From JAPEKQ01 sp964516845 (GTDB lineage Bacteria; Joyebacterota; Joyebacteria; Joyebacterales; Joyebacteraceae): a DNA stretch of 64,000 bases. The notes under the pieces are model-generated. The model was not told the origin of the DNA and ran no database searches. It saw only the letters and a list, made by a program, of their open reading frames with translations. Positions 26,716-35,576 of the stretch are shown piece after piece (position 1 is the stretch's first letter; each line of letters opens with the position of its first letter). The position numbers and the translations under genes are program-made. The DNA is taken from the NCBI GenBank assembly GCA_964516845.1, contig CAZEXP010000009.1, positions 6,949 through 70,948 of the forward strand, given 5' to 3'.

Positions 26716-26883
26716 CGAGAAGTACCGACCTCCTGTCGCTGCGCTTTCGTTCGCCCCACCAGCCAGTCTTCATGAGATCACTTCTCTCTCTGAAGAACCT
26801 GTTCCGTCCCCGGCTCGCAGCCCCGGTGCCGTGCAACGCCCGTGTCGCGCCTCGGCGCCGCATGCGACGCCCACGGGCACACG
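26716..26883 (-). other. 168-base spacer inside the dcw cluster, with hairpin
   Basis: No gene is apparent. An imperfect inverted repeat pairs GCCCGTG (26838-26844) with CACGGGC (26872-26878), extended inward by TCGC/GCGA with a small bulge. No T tract follows on the minus strand, so it does not look like a standard terminator. I saw no convincing internal promoter. Confidence 0.5.
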
Positions 26884-27966
26884 TTACTGCAGCTTGAGCG
26901 TGGAGACCGCCAACAGGGCGAACAGCGCCCCGACGATCCAGAATCGAACAACGATCTTGCTCTCCGCCCACCCCAGCTTCTGAAAGTGGTGATGGAGAGG
27001 CGCCATGAGGAAGACACGCTTCCCCCGCGTCTTGAACGACACGACCTGGATGATCACCGAGATGGCGATGATCGCGAACATTCCGCCCACGATGAGCAAC
27101 CAGATCTCCTTCTTGATGAGGATGGCCAGCGTTCCGAGCGCACCGCCGACGGCCAGCGAGCCCGTGTCACCCATGAACACCTCGGCCGGGTGCGCGTTGA
27201 ACCAGAGGAACCCGAGGCCGGCGCCGATGAGGGCCGAGCAGTAGACCGTCAACTCGCCGGCGCTGGCGATATACGGGATGTTCAGGTAGTCGCTGAAGCG
27301 GACGTGGCCCGTGAGGTAGCTCATGGCCGCGAACGCCAGCGCGCAGAACAGAACGAGACCGATCGCAAGCCCGTCGAGACCGTCGGTCAGGTTCACCGCG
27401 TTCGAACTCGCCGTGATGACGATCATGCAGAACACGACGTATGCGGGCCCGAGCGACAGGACGGCGTCCTTGAGGAACGGAACCTCAACGCTGCTCGGAG
27501 AGGCCAGCAGCCCGCCACCATAGATGGCGACGCCGACGAGGAGCCCGAGCCCGAGCTGCCCCGCGAGCTTGTACCGCGCCACGAGTCCCTTCTTCCGCTT
27601 CTTCACGACCTTGAGATAGTCGTCGGTGAACCCGACGAGTCCGAGCCAGACCGTAGCGATGAGCATCAGCCAGATGAACTCGTTGTCGAGACGCGCCCAG
27701 AGGAGCGTCGGGACGATGGTCGCCGTGAGAATGAGCAGTCCGCCCATGGTCGGCGTCCCCGCCTTGGCGACGTGCGACTCCGGGGCGTACTCCCTCACGC
27801 AATCCGTGAGCTGGCGGTTGCGGAGCATGCGGATGAACAGGGGTCCCAGGAGGAAGCTTATGAGCAGGGCAGTTATGGCCGCGTACGCCGAACGGAAGGT
27901 AATGTATCGGAAGACATTGAAGGCAGATATGTAGTCCCTCAAGGGGTAGAGCAGGTAGTACAACAT
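26884..27966 (-). CDS. mraY: Phospho-N-acetylmuramoyl-pentapeptide transferase MraY
   Basis: An integral membrane enzyme that makes lipid I from UDP-MurNAc-pentapeptide and undecaprenyl phosphate. The 360-residue product has about ten membrane helices and the signatures KAGTPTMGG, FTDDYLKV (catalytic DD), NAVNLTDGLDGLA, FMGDTGSLA and the histidine motif APLHHHFQ. The start MLYYLLYPLRDYISAFNVFRY matches the family. The frame is open to 28044, but that overlaps murF. It begins 43 bases after the murF stop. Confidence 0.96.
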   Translation of the reverse strand: MLYYLLYPLRDYISAFNVFRYITFRSAYAAITALLISFLLGPLFIRMLRNRQLTDCVREYAPESHVAKAGTPTMGGLLILTATIVPTLLWARLDNEFIWLMLIATVWLGLVGFTDDYLKVVKKRKKGLVARYKLAGQLGLGLLVGVAIYGGGLLASPSSVEVPFLKDAVLSLGPAYVVFCMIVITASSNAVNLTDGLDGLAIGLVLFCALAFAAMSYLTGHVRFSDYLNIPYIASAGELTVYCSALIGAGLGFLWFNAHPAEVFMGDTGSLAVGGALGTLAILIKKEIWLLIVGGMFAIIAISVIIQVVSFKTRGKRVFLMAPLHHHFQKLGWAESKIVVRFWIVGALFALLAVSTLKLQ

Positions 27967-28009
27967 AACGGCCCTCGTACGTCGGGGGAGCAACCCCCGG
28001 GTAGGCCGG

Positions 28010-29443
28010 TCAGGAGACGGGCGCCTCCGAGACCAGCGACTCAACCACTTCCTCCATCCGCATTCCGCGGGACCCCTTCACCAGCAATACCGCATCACGC
28101 TCGAGACCGCTCATCAGGTCCCGCGCGAGTGTTCTCTTGTCGCCGTGGATGCGCACGTGATCGGGAGACATCCCCGCGGCGATCGCGCCACCCGCGAGCG
28201 CCTTCACGTCCGATCCGTAGAGATAGAGACGGTCGACGCCGAGTTCCGCAGCGCGCGCGCCGATTGCGCGGTGCGCCTCAAGGCTCCCCTCGCCCATCTC
28301 GAGCATGTCGCCGAGCGCGGCGACCGTCGGTCGAGCGCCCGCCATCTCCACGAGCGTCTCCAGTGCCGCGACCATCGACGCGGGATTCGCGTTGTAGGCG
28401 TCGTTGATCACCGTCACGCCCCCCGTCTCAGTGATCTCCATGCGCATCGACGTCGCGCGGAAATCCCTGAGACCCTCCACTGCCGACCGCTCACTCACGC
28501 CGAGCGAAACGGCGGCGGCTATCGCCGCGAGCGCGTTGTGCACGTTGTGCCGACCCGGGGCCCGCAGCTCGACGTCGACCCTCTCACGGACGACCGCCGT
28601 GCGGCGGAGCGAGAAACGCACGGTCGAACCCGTGTGCTCGATGTCGTCCGCTGCGATGTCTGCGTCCTCGGAGAGACCGTACAGCAGGACCTCCGACGGA
28701 CAGTCCTCCGCCATGGCCAGCACGCGAGGGTCGTCGGCGTTGAGGACCGCGGTGCCGTCGAACGGCAGCGCCGCGACGAGCTCGGCCTTCGCCAGCGCGA
28801 CCCCATCGAGGTCGCGCATGCTCTCGAGGTGCGCCGAAGCGACGTTCGTCACAATGCCAACCCGGGGGCGCGCGAGTACGGCGAGCCGCGCGATCTCACC
28901 CGGGTGGTTCATCCCCATCTCGATGACCGCGACGTCGTGCACGGACTCGATCCCGAGGAGCGTCAGTGGAACACCGATGTGATTGTTGTAGTTGCCGCTC
29001 GTCTTCCAGACGTCGAGCTCGTGACCGAGCGCGGCGGCTGTCATCTCCTTGGTCGTCGTCTTGCCGTTCGACCCGGTCACCGCGACGACAGGGATATCGA
29101 ACCGGTTCCGGTACCACTGCGACAGACTCTGGAGTGCGGCAAGCGTGTCATCGACCGGCAGCACGACCGCTCCGTTCGGAAGAGCGTCCGCATGCGCCCG
29201 AGCCCAGTCGGCTTCGACCACGGCGGCCACGGCCCCGGAAGCGAGGGCGTCTGCCACGAAGCGGTGTCCGTCGAACCGCTCGCCGCGCAACGCGACGAAC
29301 AGGTCTCCCGAACGCACCATGCGCGAATCGGTCGACACGGCGGCGATCTCAACGCCCGCCGAAGCGATCTCCGCGCCCGCCGCGGTGTTCCCCGCGATCC
29401 CGAGCGCCGAAGCCACCTCTGTCAGTTTGATCCGCTCCATCAC
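28010..29443 (-). CDS. murF: UDP-MurNAc-tripeptide--D-alanyl-D-alanine ligase MurF
   Basis: Adds D-Ala-D-Ala to complete the cytoplasmic pentapeptide precursor. The 477-residue product has STDSRMVRSGDLFVALRGERFDGH (MurE/MurF N-domain), the P-loop GSNGKTT (124-130), SGNYNNHIGVPLTLL (MurF-specific), EMGMNHPGEI and NDAYNANPASM. GTG at 29443 is followed at once by ATG; the ATG overlaps the murE stop by one base. Confidence 0.96.
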   Translation of the reverse strand: MMERIKLTEVASALGIAGNTAAGAEIASAGVEIAAVSTDSRMVRSGDLFVALRGERFDGHRFVADALASGAVAAVVEADWARAHADALPNGAVVLPVDDTLAALQSLSQWYRNRFDIPVVAVTGSNGKTTTKEMTAAALGHELDVWKTSGNYNNHIGVPLTLLGIESVHDVAVIEMGMNHPGEIARLAVLARPRVGIVTNVASAHLESMRDLDGVALAKAELVAALPFDGTAVLNADDPRVLAMAEDCPSEVLLYGLSEDADIAADDIEHTGSTVRFSLRRTAVVRERVDVELRAPGRHNVHNALAAIAAAVSLGVSERSAVEGLRDFRATSMRMEITETGGVTVINDAYNANPASMVAALETLVEMAGARPTVAALGDMLEMGEGSLEAHRAIGARAAELGVDRLYLYGSDVKALAGGAIAAGMSPDHVRIHGDKRTLARDLMSGLERDAVLLVKGSRGMRMEEVVESLVSEAPVS

Positions 29444-31011
29444 ACCCTCTGCATCCCGCGGTCCGGGGAGTCCCCGGAACCGACGGCGCCATCGCTCTCG
29501 GCCATGGCGGCCATCGCCTCTTCGCGATCGTCGAAGTGGATTCGCTCCGCGCCGATGATCTGATAGTCCTCGTGTCCCTTGCCCGCGATGACCACGACGT
29601 CTCCGACGCCGGCCATCGCCACGGCGGCTCTGATCGCGCTTCTCCGGTCCTCAACGACGTCGACCTGCGACCGTCCGATGTCCCCGATCCCTTCCAGGAT
29701 CTCATCGATGATGACCCGCGGGCTTTCGGACCGCGGGTTGTCGGAGGTCACGACGACGCGATCCGACAGTCGCGCGGCGATCTCGCCCATCAGCGGCCGC
29801 TTCCCGCGGTCGCGGTCTCCCCCACACCCGAACACCGTCACCACGTGTCGGGGATCGAGTCCGCGAACCGCCCGGAGCACCTTCTCGAGCGCGTCGGGCG
29901 TATGCGCGTAATCGACGACGACCGAGTACCCGGCGTTCCCGGGCACGACCTCGAGACGCCCCTCAACGCGCTCGACTCCGGCGATCCCGGCCTGGATGGT
30001 CGGAAGCGGGATCTCACGGCTGACGGCAACCGCCGTCGCCGCCAGGGCGTTGAGGACGTTGAAGCCCGCGATGAGCCGCATCGAGATATCGAAGTCGCCG
30101 TTCGGCGTGTGGAACCGAGCCTCGGTGCCGGTCGCCGACGCCTTGACGTCGCTCGCGTGCACATCACCCTCTGTCATCCCGTACGACAGGACCCTGAGGC
30201 TCACCGAGTCCCCGAACGCGTCAGCGAGATCGCGTCCGAACGCGTCATCCGTGTTGATTATGGCGGTCGATCCAGGCTTGTTGGCGTCCGTCTCGGCCAG
30301 CTCGAACAGCCGGCGCTTGGCGGCACCGTACTCCTCGATCGAACCGTGGAAGTCGAGGTGGTCACGCGACAGGTTCGTGAACGTCGCCGTGTCGAACCGC
30401 GTTCCGAGCGCGCGTCCGAGCGCGAGCGCGTGTGAGCTGACCTCCATCGTCACGGCGTCCACGCCGGCCTCGACCATCTCCGCGAGAGCCGCGGCGAGAT
30501 CGACGGCCTCGGGACTCGTCCGCGCGGCGGGCATGAACCGGTCGGCTATGCGGTAGCCGAGCGTTCCGATGAGCCCGGTCCGCTGCCCCGCTTCGATGAG
30601 GATCGCGTCGATGATGTGTGAAGTCGTGGTCTTGCCGTTCGTCCCGGTCAGACCGTGGACGACGAGGTGGTCCGAGGGTCGGCCGTAGAGTTCGTGCGCG
30701 ATGGGCCCCATCGCCACCCTCGTGTCCGGCACGACGATCTCGAGCATGCCCGGCGTTCCCGTCTTCCGCTCCACGAGCGCCGCTGCCGCCCCCCGCTCCG
30801 CCGCGCCGGCGACGAAGTCGTGACCGTCAGCGACGTAGCCGCTCACGGCGACGAAGAGGCTCCCGGACTCGACCCGGCGCGAGTCGTACTCGATCGAGCG
30901 CACGGTGATCTCCGCCGCCTCCGCGGGAAGACCGGATGCAACGCTCGCCGCAACACCGCTCGAGTTGAGCAGAGCTGCGAGGTTCATTTCGTATGTCCGG
31001 TTGTTGCGCAT
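29440..31011 (-). CDS. murE: UDP-MurNAc-L-Ala-D-Glu--meso-diaminopimelate ligase MurE
   Basis: Adds the third amino acid to the stem peptide. The 523-residue product has SIEYDSRRVESGSLFVA, the P-loop GTNGKTT (123-129), TMEVSSHALALGR, NLSRDHLDFHG and DYAHTPDALEKVL. The specificity motif reads DNPR (about 424-427), the form that selects meso-diaminopimelate, not lysine. The ATG at 31011 lies one base after the ftsI stop; a second Met at codon 9 is an alternative. The C-terminal 20 residues are a short variable tail. Confidence 0.96.
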   Translation of the reverse strand: MRNNRTYEMNLAALLNSSGVAASVASGLPAEAAEITVRSIEYDSRRVESGSLFVAVSGYVADGHDFVAGAAERGAAAALVERKTGTPGMLEIVVPDTRVAMGPIAHELYGRPSDHLVVHGLTGTNGKTTTSHIIDAILIEAGQRTGLIGTLGYRIADRFMPAARTSPEAVDLAAALAEMVEAGVDAVTMEVSSHALALGRALGTRFDTATFTNLSRDHLDFHGSIEEYGAAKRRLFELAETDANKPGSTAIINTDDAFGRDLADAFGDSVSLRVLSYGMTEGDVHASDVKASATGTEARFHTPNGDFDISMRLIAGFNVLNALAATAVAVSREIPLPTIQAGIAGVERVEGRLEVVPGNAGYSVVVDYAHTPDALEKVLRAVRGLDPRHVVTVFGCGGDRDRGKRPLMGEIAARLSDRVVVTSDNPRSESPRVIIDEILEGIGDIGRSQVDVVEDRRSAIRAAVAMAGVGDVVVIAGKGHEDYQIIGAERIHFDDREEAMAAMAESDGAVGSGDSPDRGMQRV

Positions 31012-31012
31012 G

Positions 31013-33118
31013 CTATCGGCACTCCACTCGGACCCGGTCGCCGGCTCTCACCGCGGACCCCCTCCGCGGTGATTGCGACCGAACCAGACCGGTTCCGTCA
31101 AACGAGAGCACGAGGCCCAGACCGGCAGCCGTGCGCCGCGCGCGCCTGAGACTCATCCCGACGAGGTCGGGCATGTCGGTGTCGCCCGCTGCCGCCTCAT
31201 CGCCGGCCCCGGAGAACGACGCCGGGACGATGAGACAATCCCCCGCGCTGCGGCGTGCGCCGAGTGCTGCGGACGCATAGCCGGCCGCGTCGTACGCGGC
31301 GAACTCCTGTGCGCCGGCCTCGTCCATGAGACGCTCAGCGAATTCGAGCCCTTCCGACTCGAGCGAGCACGTCGACGACTCTCTCGCCGGCCGCGCATTC
31401 CTGCGACCGAGGATGAGCTCGTGTCTCGAGCTTCGAACGACGCGCTCGATGATGCGACGGAAGACGGGAGCCGCCGCGTCGCCACCGAGCCCCCGCCCCT
31501 TCGGCTCGTCGATAACGACGAGGATGACCAGACCGGGGTCATCAGCGGGAGCGAACCCTGCGAACGAGGCGACGTATTTTCCGGGAGCGTACCCCCGGAT
31601 GCCGGGAACAACCTTCTGTGCGGTTCCCGTCTTGCCGGCAACTGCGAACTCCGCGACGGCGGCCTTCTTTCCGGTGCCGTCGACCGGGATGTCCTTCATC
31701 ATATCTCTGACGAGTGCCGCAACCTCAGGTCGAACGACCTGCCGGATGACACACGGCTGCGACTCCTCGACGACGCGTCCCTCATCGGTCAGGACCGCCT
31801 TGATGATGTGCGGCTCCATGAGATATCCGCCGTTCGCGACGGCGGAGTACGCGCCGACAAGCTGGAGCGCCGTGACCGCGATCTCCTGACCGATGGCGAT
31901 GGTGTACACGGAGCGTCTGCTCCACTCGGACGGTGGATGCAGCGTGCCCCGGACTTCGCCCGGGAGATTGATGGCCGTGAGGCATCCGAAGCCGAAATCG
32001 CGCGCGTATGAGTAGAGCGGGATATCGCCGACCGCGTCCCCGATCTGGGCGAAGCAAACATTGCTCGATTTCTTGAGAGCACTGCGGAAGTTGAGCCAGC
32101 CGTGCGGCTTGACGTCGCGGATGGTGAAACTCCCGAACTTCCGCTTGCCCTGTGATGCGTAGTAGACCGATGTCTCATTCGCCGCGCCCGTTTCGATCGC
32201 GGCGCACGCCGTGACGACCTTGAAGGTCGATCCCGGCTCGAACTGGTCGGTGACGGCGCGGTTGCGCCAGCACTCCTCGGCGTACCGGGAGAACCGGTTG
32301 CAGTCGAAACCGGGCCAGTTCGCCATGGCGAGGATCTCGCCCGTCCACGGATCCTGCACGATGACCGTGCCGCCCTTCGCCTCCTGCTCCCGAATGGCCC
32401 TCTCGAGTTCTACCTCGCAGATCTCCTGGAGCACGGCGTCGATCGTCAGAACGACCGACTCGCCGTCCTCGGGAGCGATGCGTGTTCCAGCCGGAGCCGG
32501 AGAGCGCTGCTGAACGCAGTCGAGATGGTACTCAACCGTTGCCGGCGTGCCGCGCAGCCACTCGTCCATCTGCTGTTCGATGCCGGAGATGCCACGCCCG
32601 TCGATATCCGTGTATCCGATCACGTGGCACGCGCGCTCGCCGTGCGGGTAGACGCGCTTCGTTTCGGGAAGAAGCTCCACTCCCCTGATCCCGAGTTCCG
32701 CGACGGCGGCTGCGCGCTCGGGCGTAACCTGCCGTTCGAGCCACACGAACCCGGCGTTCTTCGAGAGAAGCTCTGCATACGACCGGGAGTCCCCGCCGAG
32801 AACGCCGGCGAGGGCGCGGGCCGCCGCTCGCGGCGATTCGACCTCGCCCGGATGCGCGCAGACGGAGTGGACATCGAGGTTGCCGGTCAGGGGGATCAGG
32901 TTGCGGTCGAAGATCACGCCGCGGTCGGGCGCCAGCTCGACGGTCACGACCTGCTGGCGCTCCGCGTAGCAGGCGAGCCGAGGCCCATGAACGACCTGGA
33001 TGAAGACGAGACGAACGACGATGACGGCCCAGACGGCGAGCGCGAACACGAGAGCAACGCCAAGTCGCCTCACGTGAGCTCTCTCCACGGCCTCATCGCT
33101 ACCCGTCGGTCGGTGCAT
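31013..33118 (-). CDS. ftsI: Septal class B penicillin-binding protein FtsI with C-terminal PASTA domain
   Basis: A peptidoglycan transpeptidase of division. The 701-residue product has one N-terminal membrane helix (about 18-42), the dimerisation domain (RGVIFDRNLIPLTGN) and the transpeptidase with active-site S297 in STFK, SSN (351-353) and KTGT (K496). After the catalytic domain a linker of about 80 residues leads to one PASTA domain (MPDLVGMSLRRARRTAAGLGL...VRVEC). PASTA on this PBP is typical of SpoVD/Pbp2x-type proteins and not of the E. coli form. Its start overlaps the ftsL end by 20 bases and it ends one base before murE. Confidence 0.95.
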   Translation of the reverse strand: MHRPTGSDEAVERAHVRRLGVALVFALAVWAVIVVRLVFIQVVHGPRLACYAERQQVVTVELAPDRGVIFDRNLIPLTGNLDVHSVCAHPGEVESPRAAARALAGVLGGDSRSYAELLSKNAGFVWLERQVTPERAAAVAELGIRGVELLPETKRVYPHGERACHVIGYTDIDGRGISGIEQQMDEWLRGTPATVEYHLDCVQQRSPAPAGTRIAPEDGESVVLTIDAVLQEICEVELERAIREQEAKGGTVIVQDPWTGEILAMANWPGFDCNRFSRYAEECWRNRAVTDQFEPGSTFKVVTACAAIETGAANETSVYYASQGKRKFGSFTIRDVKPHGWLNFRSALKKSSNVCFAQIGDAVGDIPLYSYARDFGFGCLTAINLPGEVRGTLHPPSEWSRRSVYTIAIGQEIAVTALQLVGAYSAVANGGYLMEPHIIKAVLTDEGRVVEESQPCVIRQVVRPEVAALVRDMMKDIPVDGTGKKAAVAEFAVAGKTGTAQKVVPGIRGYAPGKYVASFAGFAPADDPGLVILVVIDEPKGRGLGGDAAAPVFRRIIERVVRSSRHELILGRRNARPARESSTCSLESEGLEFAERLMDEAGAQEFAAYDAAGYASAALGARRSAGDCLIVPASFSGAGDEAAAGDTDMPDLVGMSLRRARRTAAGLGLVLSFDGTGLVRSQSPRRGSAVRAGDRVRVECR

Positions 33119-33602
33119 GCTCGTCCCTCGTTACGTAGCCGGCGCCGCCTTCGTCAGTCAGCGGAACCTCACCCAGTCTCACGATCTCATCACGCTCCGG
33201 ATACCGCATGCCCAGGTGCTCGATCGCGTATCGCTCGACCCGCTCCCGGCCCGAGAGCGCCACACAGTCCATCTCCAGAAAGCCGATCTGTGCCTCGAGC
33301 CTCCCGCGACGCGCCCGCAGACTGTCGATCTCCCCTGCGAGGTGCGAAGCATAGACATGCTGCCACACACAGAGGATGCCGATAACCAGCGCAGCGGCCC
33401 AGAGCACGAGCCCCTTCGCGTGGACCGAGCCCCGGATGCCGTTCAAGAGAGTCGCCGGTCCGGTCACGATGCCGCCGACCCGACCGGCGATGGATGCCAG
33501 TGACGAGAGATGCGATGCGGTGCGACGAGCGCCTGCTGCGCGTCCGCTCGTCCGACGCCTGGGTACCGTCTGCTTCTTCATCAGGAATCTCATTCGCTGC
33601 AC
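33099..33602 (-). CDS. ftsL: FtsL-like cell division protein
   Basis: A small bitopic protein of 167 residues. The N-terminal cytoplasmic part is basic and alanine/serine-rich. One membrane helix (about 64-81, LVLWAAALVIGILCVW) is followed by a coiled coil (about 85-112, LAGEIDSLRARRGRLEAQIGFLEMD) and a short periplasmic tail with ERVERYAIEHLGMRYPERDEIV, the pattern of FtsL/FtsB. The GTG at 33602 has GGGGGG upstream; ATG codons three and seven positions later are alternatives. Sequence similarity alone is weak in this family. Topology and position between rsmH and ftsI make the call. Confidence 0.85.
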   Translation of the reverse strand: MQRMRFLMKKQTVPRRRTSGRAAGARRTASHLSSLASIAGRVGGIVTGPATLLNGIRGSVHAKGLVLWAAALVIGILCVWQHVYASHLAGEIDSLRARRGRLEAQIGFLEMDCVALSGRERVERYAIEHLGMRYPERDEIVRLGEVPLTDEGGAGYVTRDEHAPTDG

Positions 33603-33664
33603 CGCGTTCCCCCCGGGGGCAGTCCGGCGACCGGCGCCTCATGGCCCCCGGTCGCCGTCCCCTG

Positions 33665-34603
33665 TCAGGCTGCCGCGTGGTCCGGCAACCGCTCTGCGAC
33701 TCTCAGTTTCGCCGACCGCGCCCTCGGGTTCCGGGCGACCTCGGCCGGCTGCGGCTTGACGACCCGCCGCGTGATGATCCGCATCGTCGGCTTCTTCCCG
33801 CACGCGCACTCCGGAAGGTCACGCGGGCACGTGCACGGGTTCGTAGCGTTGACGAAGTGCCGCTTCGTGATGCGGTCCTCGAGCGAGTGATACGAGATCA
33901 CGACGATCCGGCCACCGGGACGAAGCACCTGCTCCGCCTGGCGGAGCCCCTCGCTGAGATTGTCGAGCTCGCCGTTGACGGCGATACGAAGCGCCTGGAA
34001 CACGCGGGCGAGTGTCTTCGTCCTGTTCTTCGGCTTCGTGGAGATGACGGCTTCGGCGAGATCGGACGTTGTCTTGAGCTTCTCGTTGTCTCGCGCCGTG
34101 ATGATCGCGCGTGCGATCGGGCGGGCCCGCCACTCTTCCCCGTAGTCCCGGATGATCTCGGCAAGCCCGCGCTCGTCCGCATGGGCGATGAGTTGGGCGG
34201 CGCTCCTGCCGGAGCGCGCGTCGAGACGCATGTCGATCGGCCCATCGTTGGCATAGCTGAAACCACGCTCCGCGTGGTCGAGCTGCATGGAGGAGAACCC
34301 GAGATCCATGAGAACACCGTCGGCCGCCTCAAAACCTCTGGCCTCGGCGGTCTCACGCAGTGAAGAGAAATTGGCTCTCACCAGTTCCACCCTCTCGGAG
34401 AACGATCGCAGCGCATCGCCGGCAGTCTCAATCGCCTCGGCATCGAGATCGAGTCCGAGGAGTCTGCCGGCCGGAGCATTGAGGAGGATCTGTCGCGCGT
34501 GTCCTCCTGCACCGACGGTGCAGTCGATATAGAGGCCGGTGGCTCGAGTTATGAGGAACTCGACCACCTCGGTCGTCATGACCGGCAGATGTGCCGACTG
34601 CAT
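33665..34603 (-). CDS. rsmH: 16S rRNA (cytosine-1402 N4)-methyltransferase RsmH (MraW)
   Basis: SAM-dependent N4 methylation of C1402 in the ribosomal decoding centre. The 312-residue product has HLPVMTTEVVEFL, the SAM motif DCTVGAGGHARQIL, LMDLGFSSMQLD, the ERGFSYANDGPIDMRLD insertion and the C-terminal VVISYHSLEDRITKRHF, with a cysteine-rich segment (NPCTCPRDLPECACG). It lies 69 bases after the STAS gene and 62 bases before ftsL, the usual place in dcw clusters. Confidence 0.96.
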   Translation of the reverse strand: MQSAHLPVMTTEVVEFLITRATGLYIDCTVGAGGHARQILLNAPAGRLLGLDLDAEAIETAGDALRSFSERVELVRANFSSLRETAEARGFEAADGVLMDLGFSSMQLDHAERGFSYANDGPIDMRLDARSGRSAAQLIAHADERGLAEIIRDYGEEWRARPIARAIITARDNEKLKTTSDLAEAVISTKPKNRTKTLARVFQALRIAVNGELDNLSEGLRQAEQVLRPGGRIVVISYHSLEDRITKRHFVNATNPCTCPRDLPECACGKKPTMRIITRRVVKPQPAEVARNPRARSAKLRVAERLPDHAAA

Positions 34604-34672
34604 GTTTGGTTTCGCTTTGGTCAGGTACGCGGCGCGTCACGGCCACCGGCCCCTCGAGGAACGGGCGCTTGG

Positions 34673-35032
34673 TCAGCTCGCGAGAAGTGCGCGTGCAGTG
34701 CCCGTCCGCTTCCCTCTCTCGGGTGCCGATGTATTGGTCTCAAGGAGGCCGTGGAGTCCCGCCAGGAGGAAGATGTTCCTCACGTAGGGGCTCAGACCGG
34801 CCACCTTCAGATCTCCTGCATGTGAGCGGACCAGATCGAATTCGCGCGCCAGCCCGGATGCGTCCAGGTAGCTGATGTGCTCGACATCGCTGAAGTCGAG
34901 GACGATCTGGTTCTGCCTGCTCGTGAGCAGGCTGACGAGATGGCGGTGGAGCTGCGCGAACTCGCAGGCAGCCATGCTGCCCGTCATGTGGAGCACGATC
35001 GAATGCTCCGTCGCGCGCGAGTTGATGGTCAT
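34673..35032 (-). CDS. STAS-domain protein inserted between mraZ and rsmH
   Basis: A 119-residue single STAS domain of the anti-sigma-antagonist type. The conserved helix-cap loop reads YLDASGLAREF, with Ser in the position phosphorylated in SpoIIAA. The start HSIVLHMTGSMAACEFAQLH and the strand NQIVLDFSDVEHI fit the fold; the last 15 residues are a basic tail. It begins four bases after the mraZ stop, so it is part of the dcw operon. A STAS gene here is not part of the standard cluster. No kinase is adjacent; the nearest candidate is the RsbW-type kinase at 2809-3237. Its role in division is unknown. Confidence 0.85.
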   Translation of the reverse strand: MTINSRATEHSIVLHMTGSMAACEFAQLHRHLVSLLTSRQNQIVLDFSDVEHISYLDASGLAREFDLVRSHAGDLKVAGLSPYVRNIFLLAGLHGLLETNTSAPERGKRTGTARALLAS

Positions 35033-35036
35033 GCCC

Positions 35037-35501
35037 CTACTCCTCCCCGCCGTCGGTCACGCCGTCGCTCGGATTGTCCCACAGGGTCTCCGCAACCTCT
35101 TCGTAGGTCATCCCGAACCCGTCCTTGTACTCCCGGTAGCGCTCCGGACTCCAGATCTCAATGCGCTCGATGGCGCCGATGACGAGGATGTCCTTCTCGA
35201 GACCGGCGAGTTCTCTGAGCTCCTGCGGCACGATGATGCGGCCATGACCGTCAACGGTCACCTCACATGCATGCGCCGCGATCTCCCGCGTGAAGAACCG
35301 CGTCTTCCTCGATGTGAACGAAAGCGACCCGAGCTTCCGCTGGACGCGGTTCCACTCGTCTGTGGGGTAGAAGAACAGACATCCGTCAAGCCCGAGCGTC
35401 AGGATGAAGACCTCGCCGGTAGCCTTGCGGAACTTCGAAGGGATCGAGAGACGACCCTTCGAATCGAGCGTGTGCCGGTATGTTCCGAGGAAGGAATTCA
35501 T
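35037..35501 (-). CDS. mraZ: Transcriptional regulator MraZ
   Basis: A DNA-binding regulator of the dcw operon, built from two SpoVT/AbrB-like repeats. The 154-residue product opens MNSFLGTYRHTLDSKGRLSIPSKFR and has the second repeat HACEVTVDGHGRIIVPQELRELAGL; the paired DxxGR motifs are diagnostic. The ATG at 35501 has GGAG six bases upstream; an in-frame GTG four codons earlier is less likely. It is the first gene of the minus-strand cluster, and its upstream region contains three AGTGGG repeats that it would be expected to bind. Confidence 0.95.
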   Translation of the reverse strand: MNSFLGTYRHTLDSKGRLSIPSKFRKATGEVFILTLGLDGCLFFYPTDEWNRVQRKLGSLSFTSRKTRFFTREIAAHACEVTVDGHGRIIVPQELRELAGLEKDILVIGAIERIEIWSPERYREYKDGFGMTYEEVAETLWDNPSDGVTDGGEE

Positions 35502-35543
35502 GTGTCGCTCCACGGGGTGCTACGGCACGCGGCGCACCGCTCC

Positions 35544-35569
35544 CCCACTCCATCCCACTTCTGCCCACT
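35544..35569 (-). promoter_or_regulatory. MraZ box operator: three AGTGGG repeats
   Basis: On the minus strand the hexamer AGTGGG occurs three times (35569-35564, 35559-35554 and 35549-35544), exactly 10 bp apart, each followed by a four-base variable part. This matches the tandem TGGG-type MraZ operators known upstream of mraZ in other bacteria. The array overlaps the predicted start of transcription, as expected for repression. Confidence 0.85.
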
Positions 35570-35576
35570 TCCGGGG

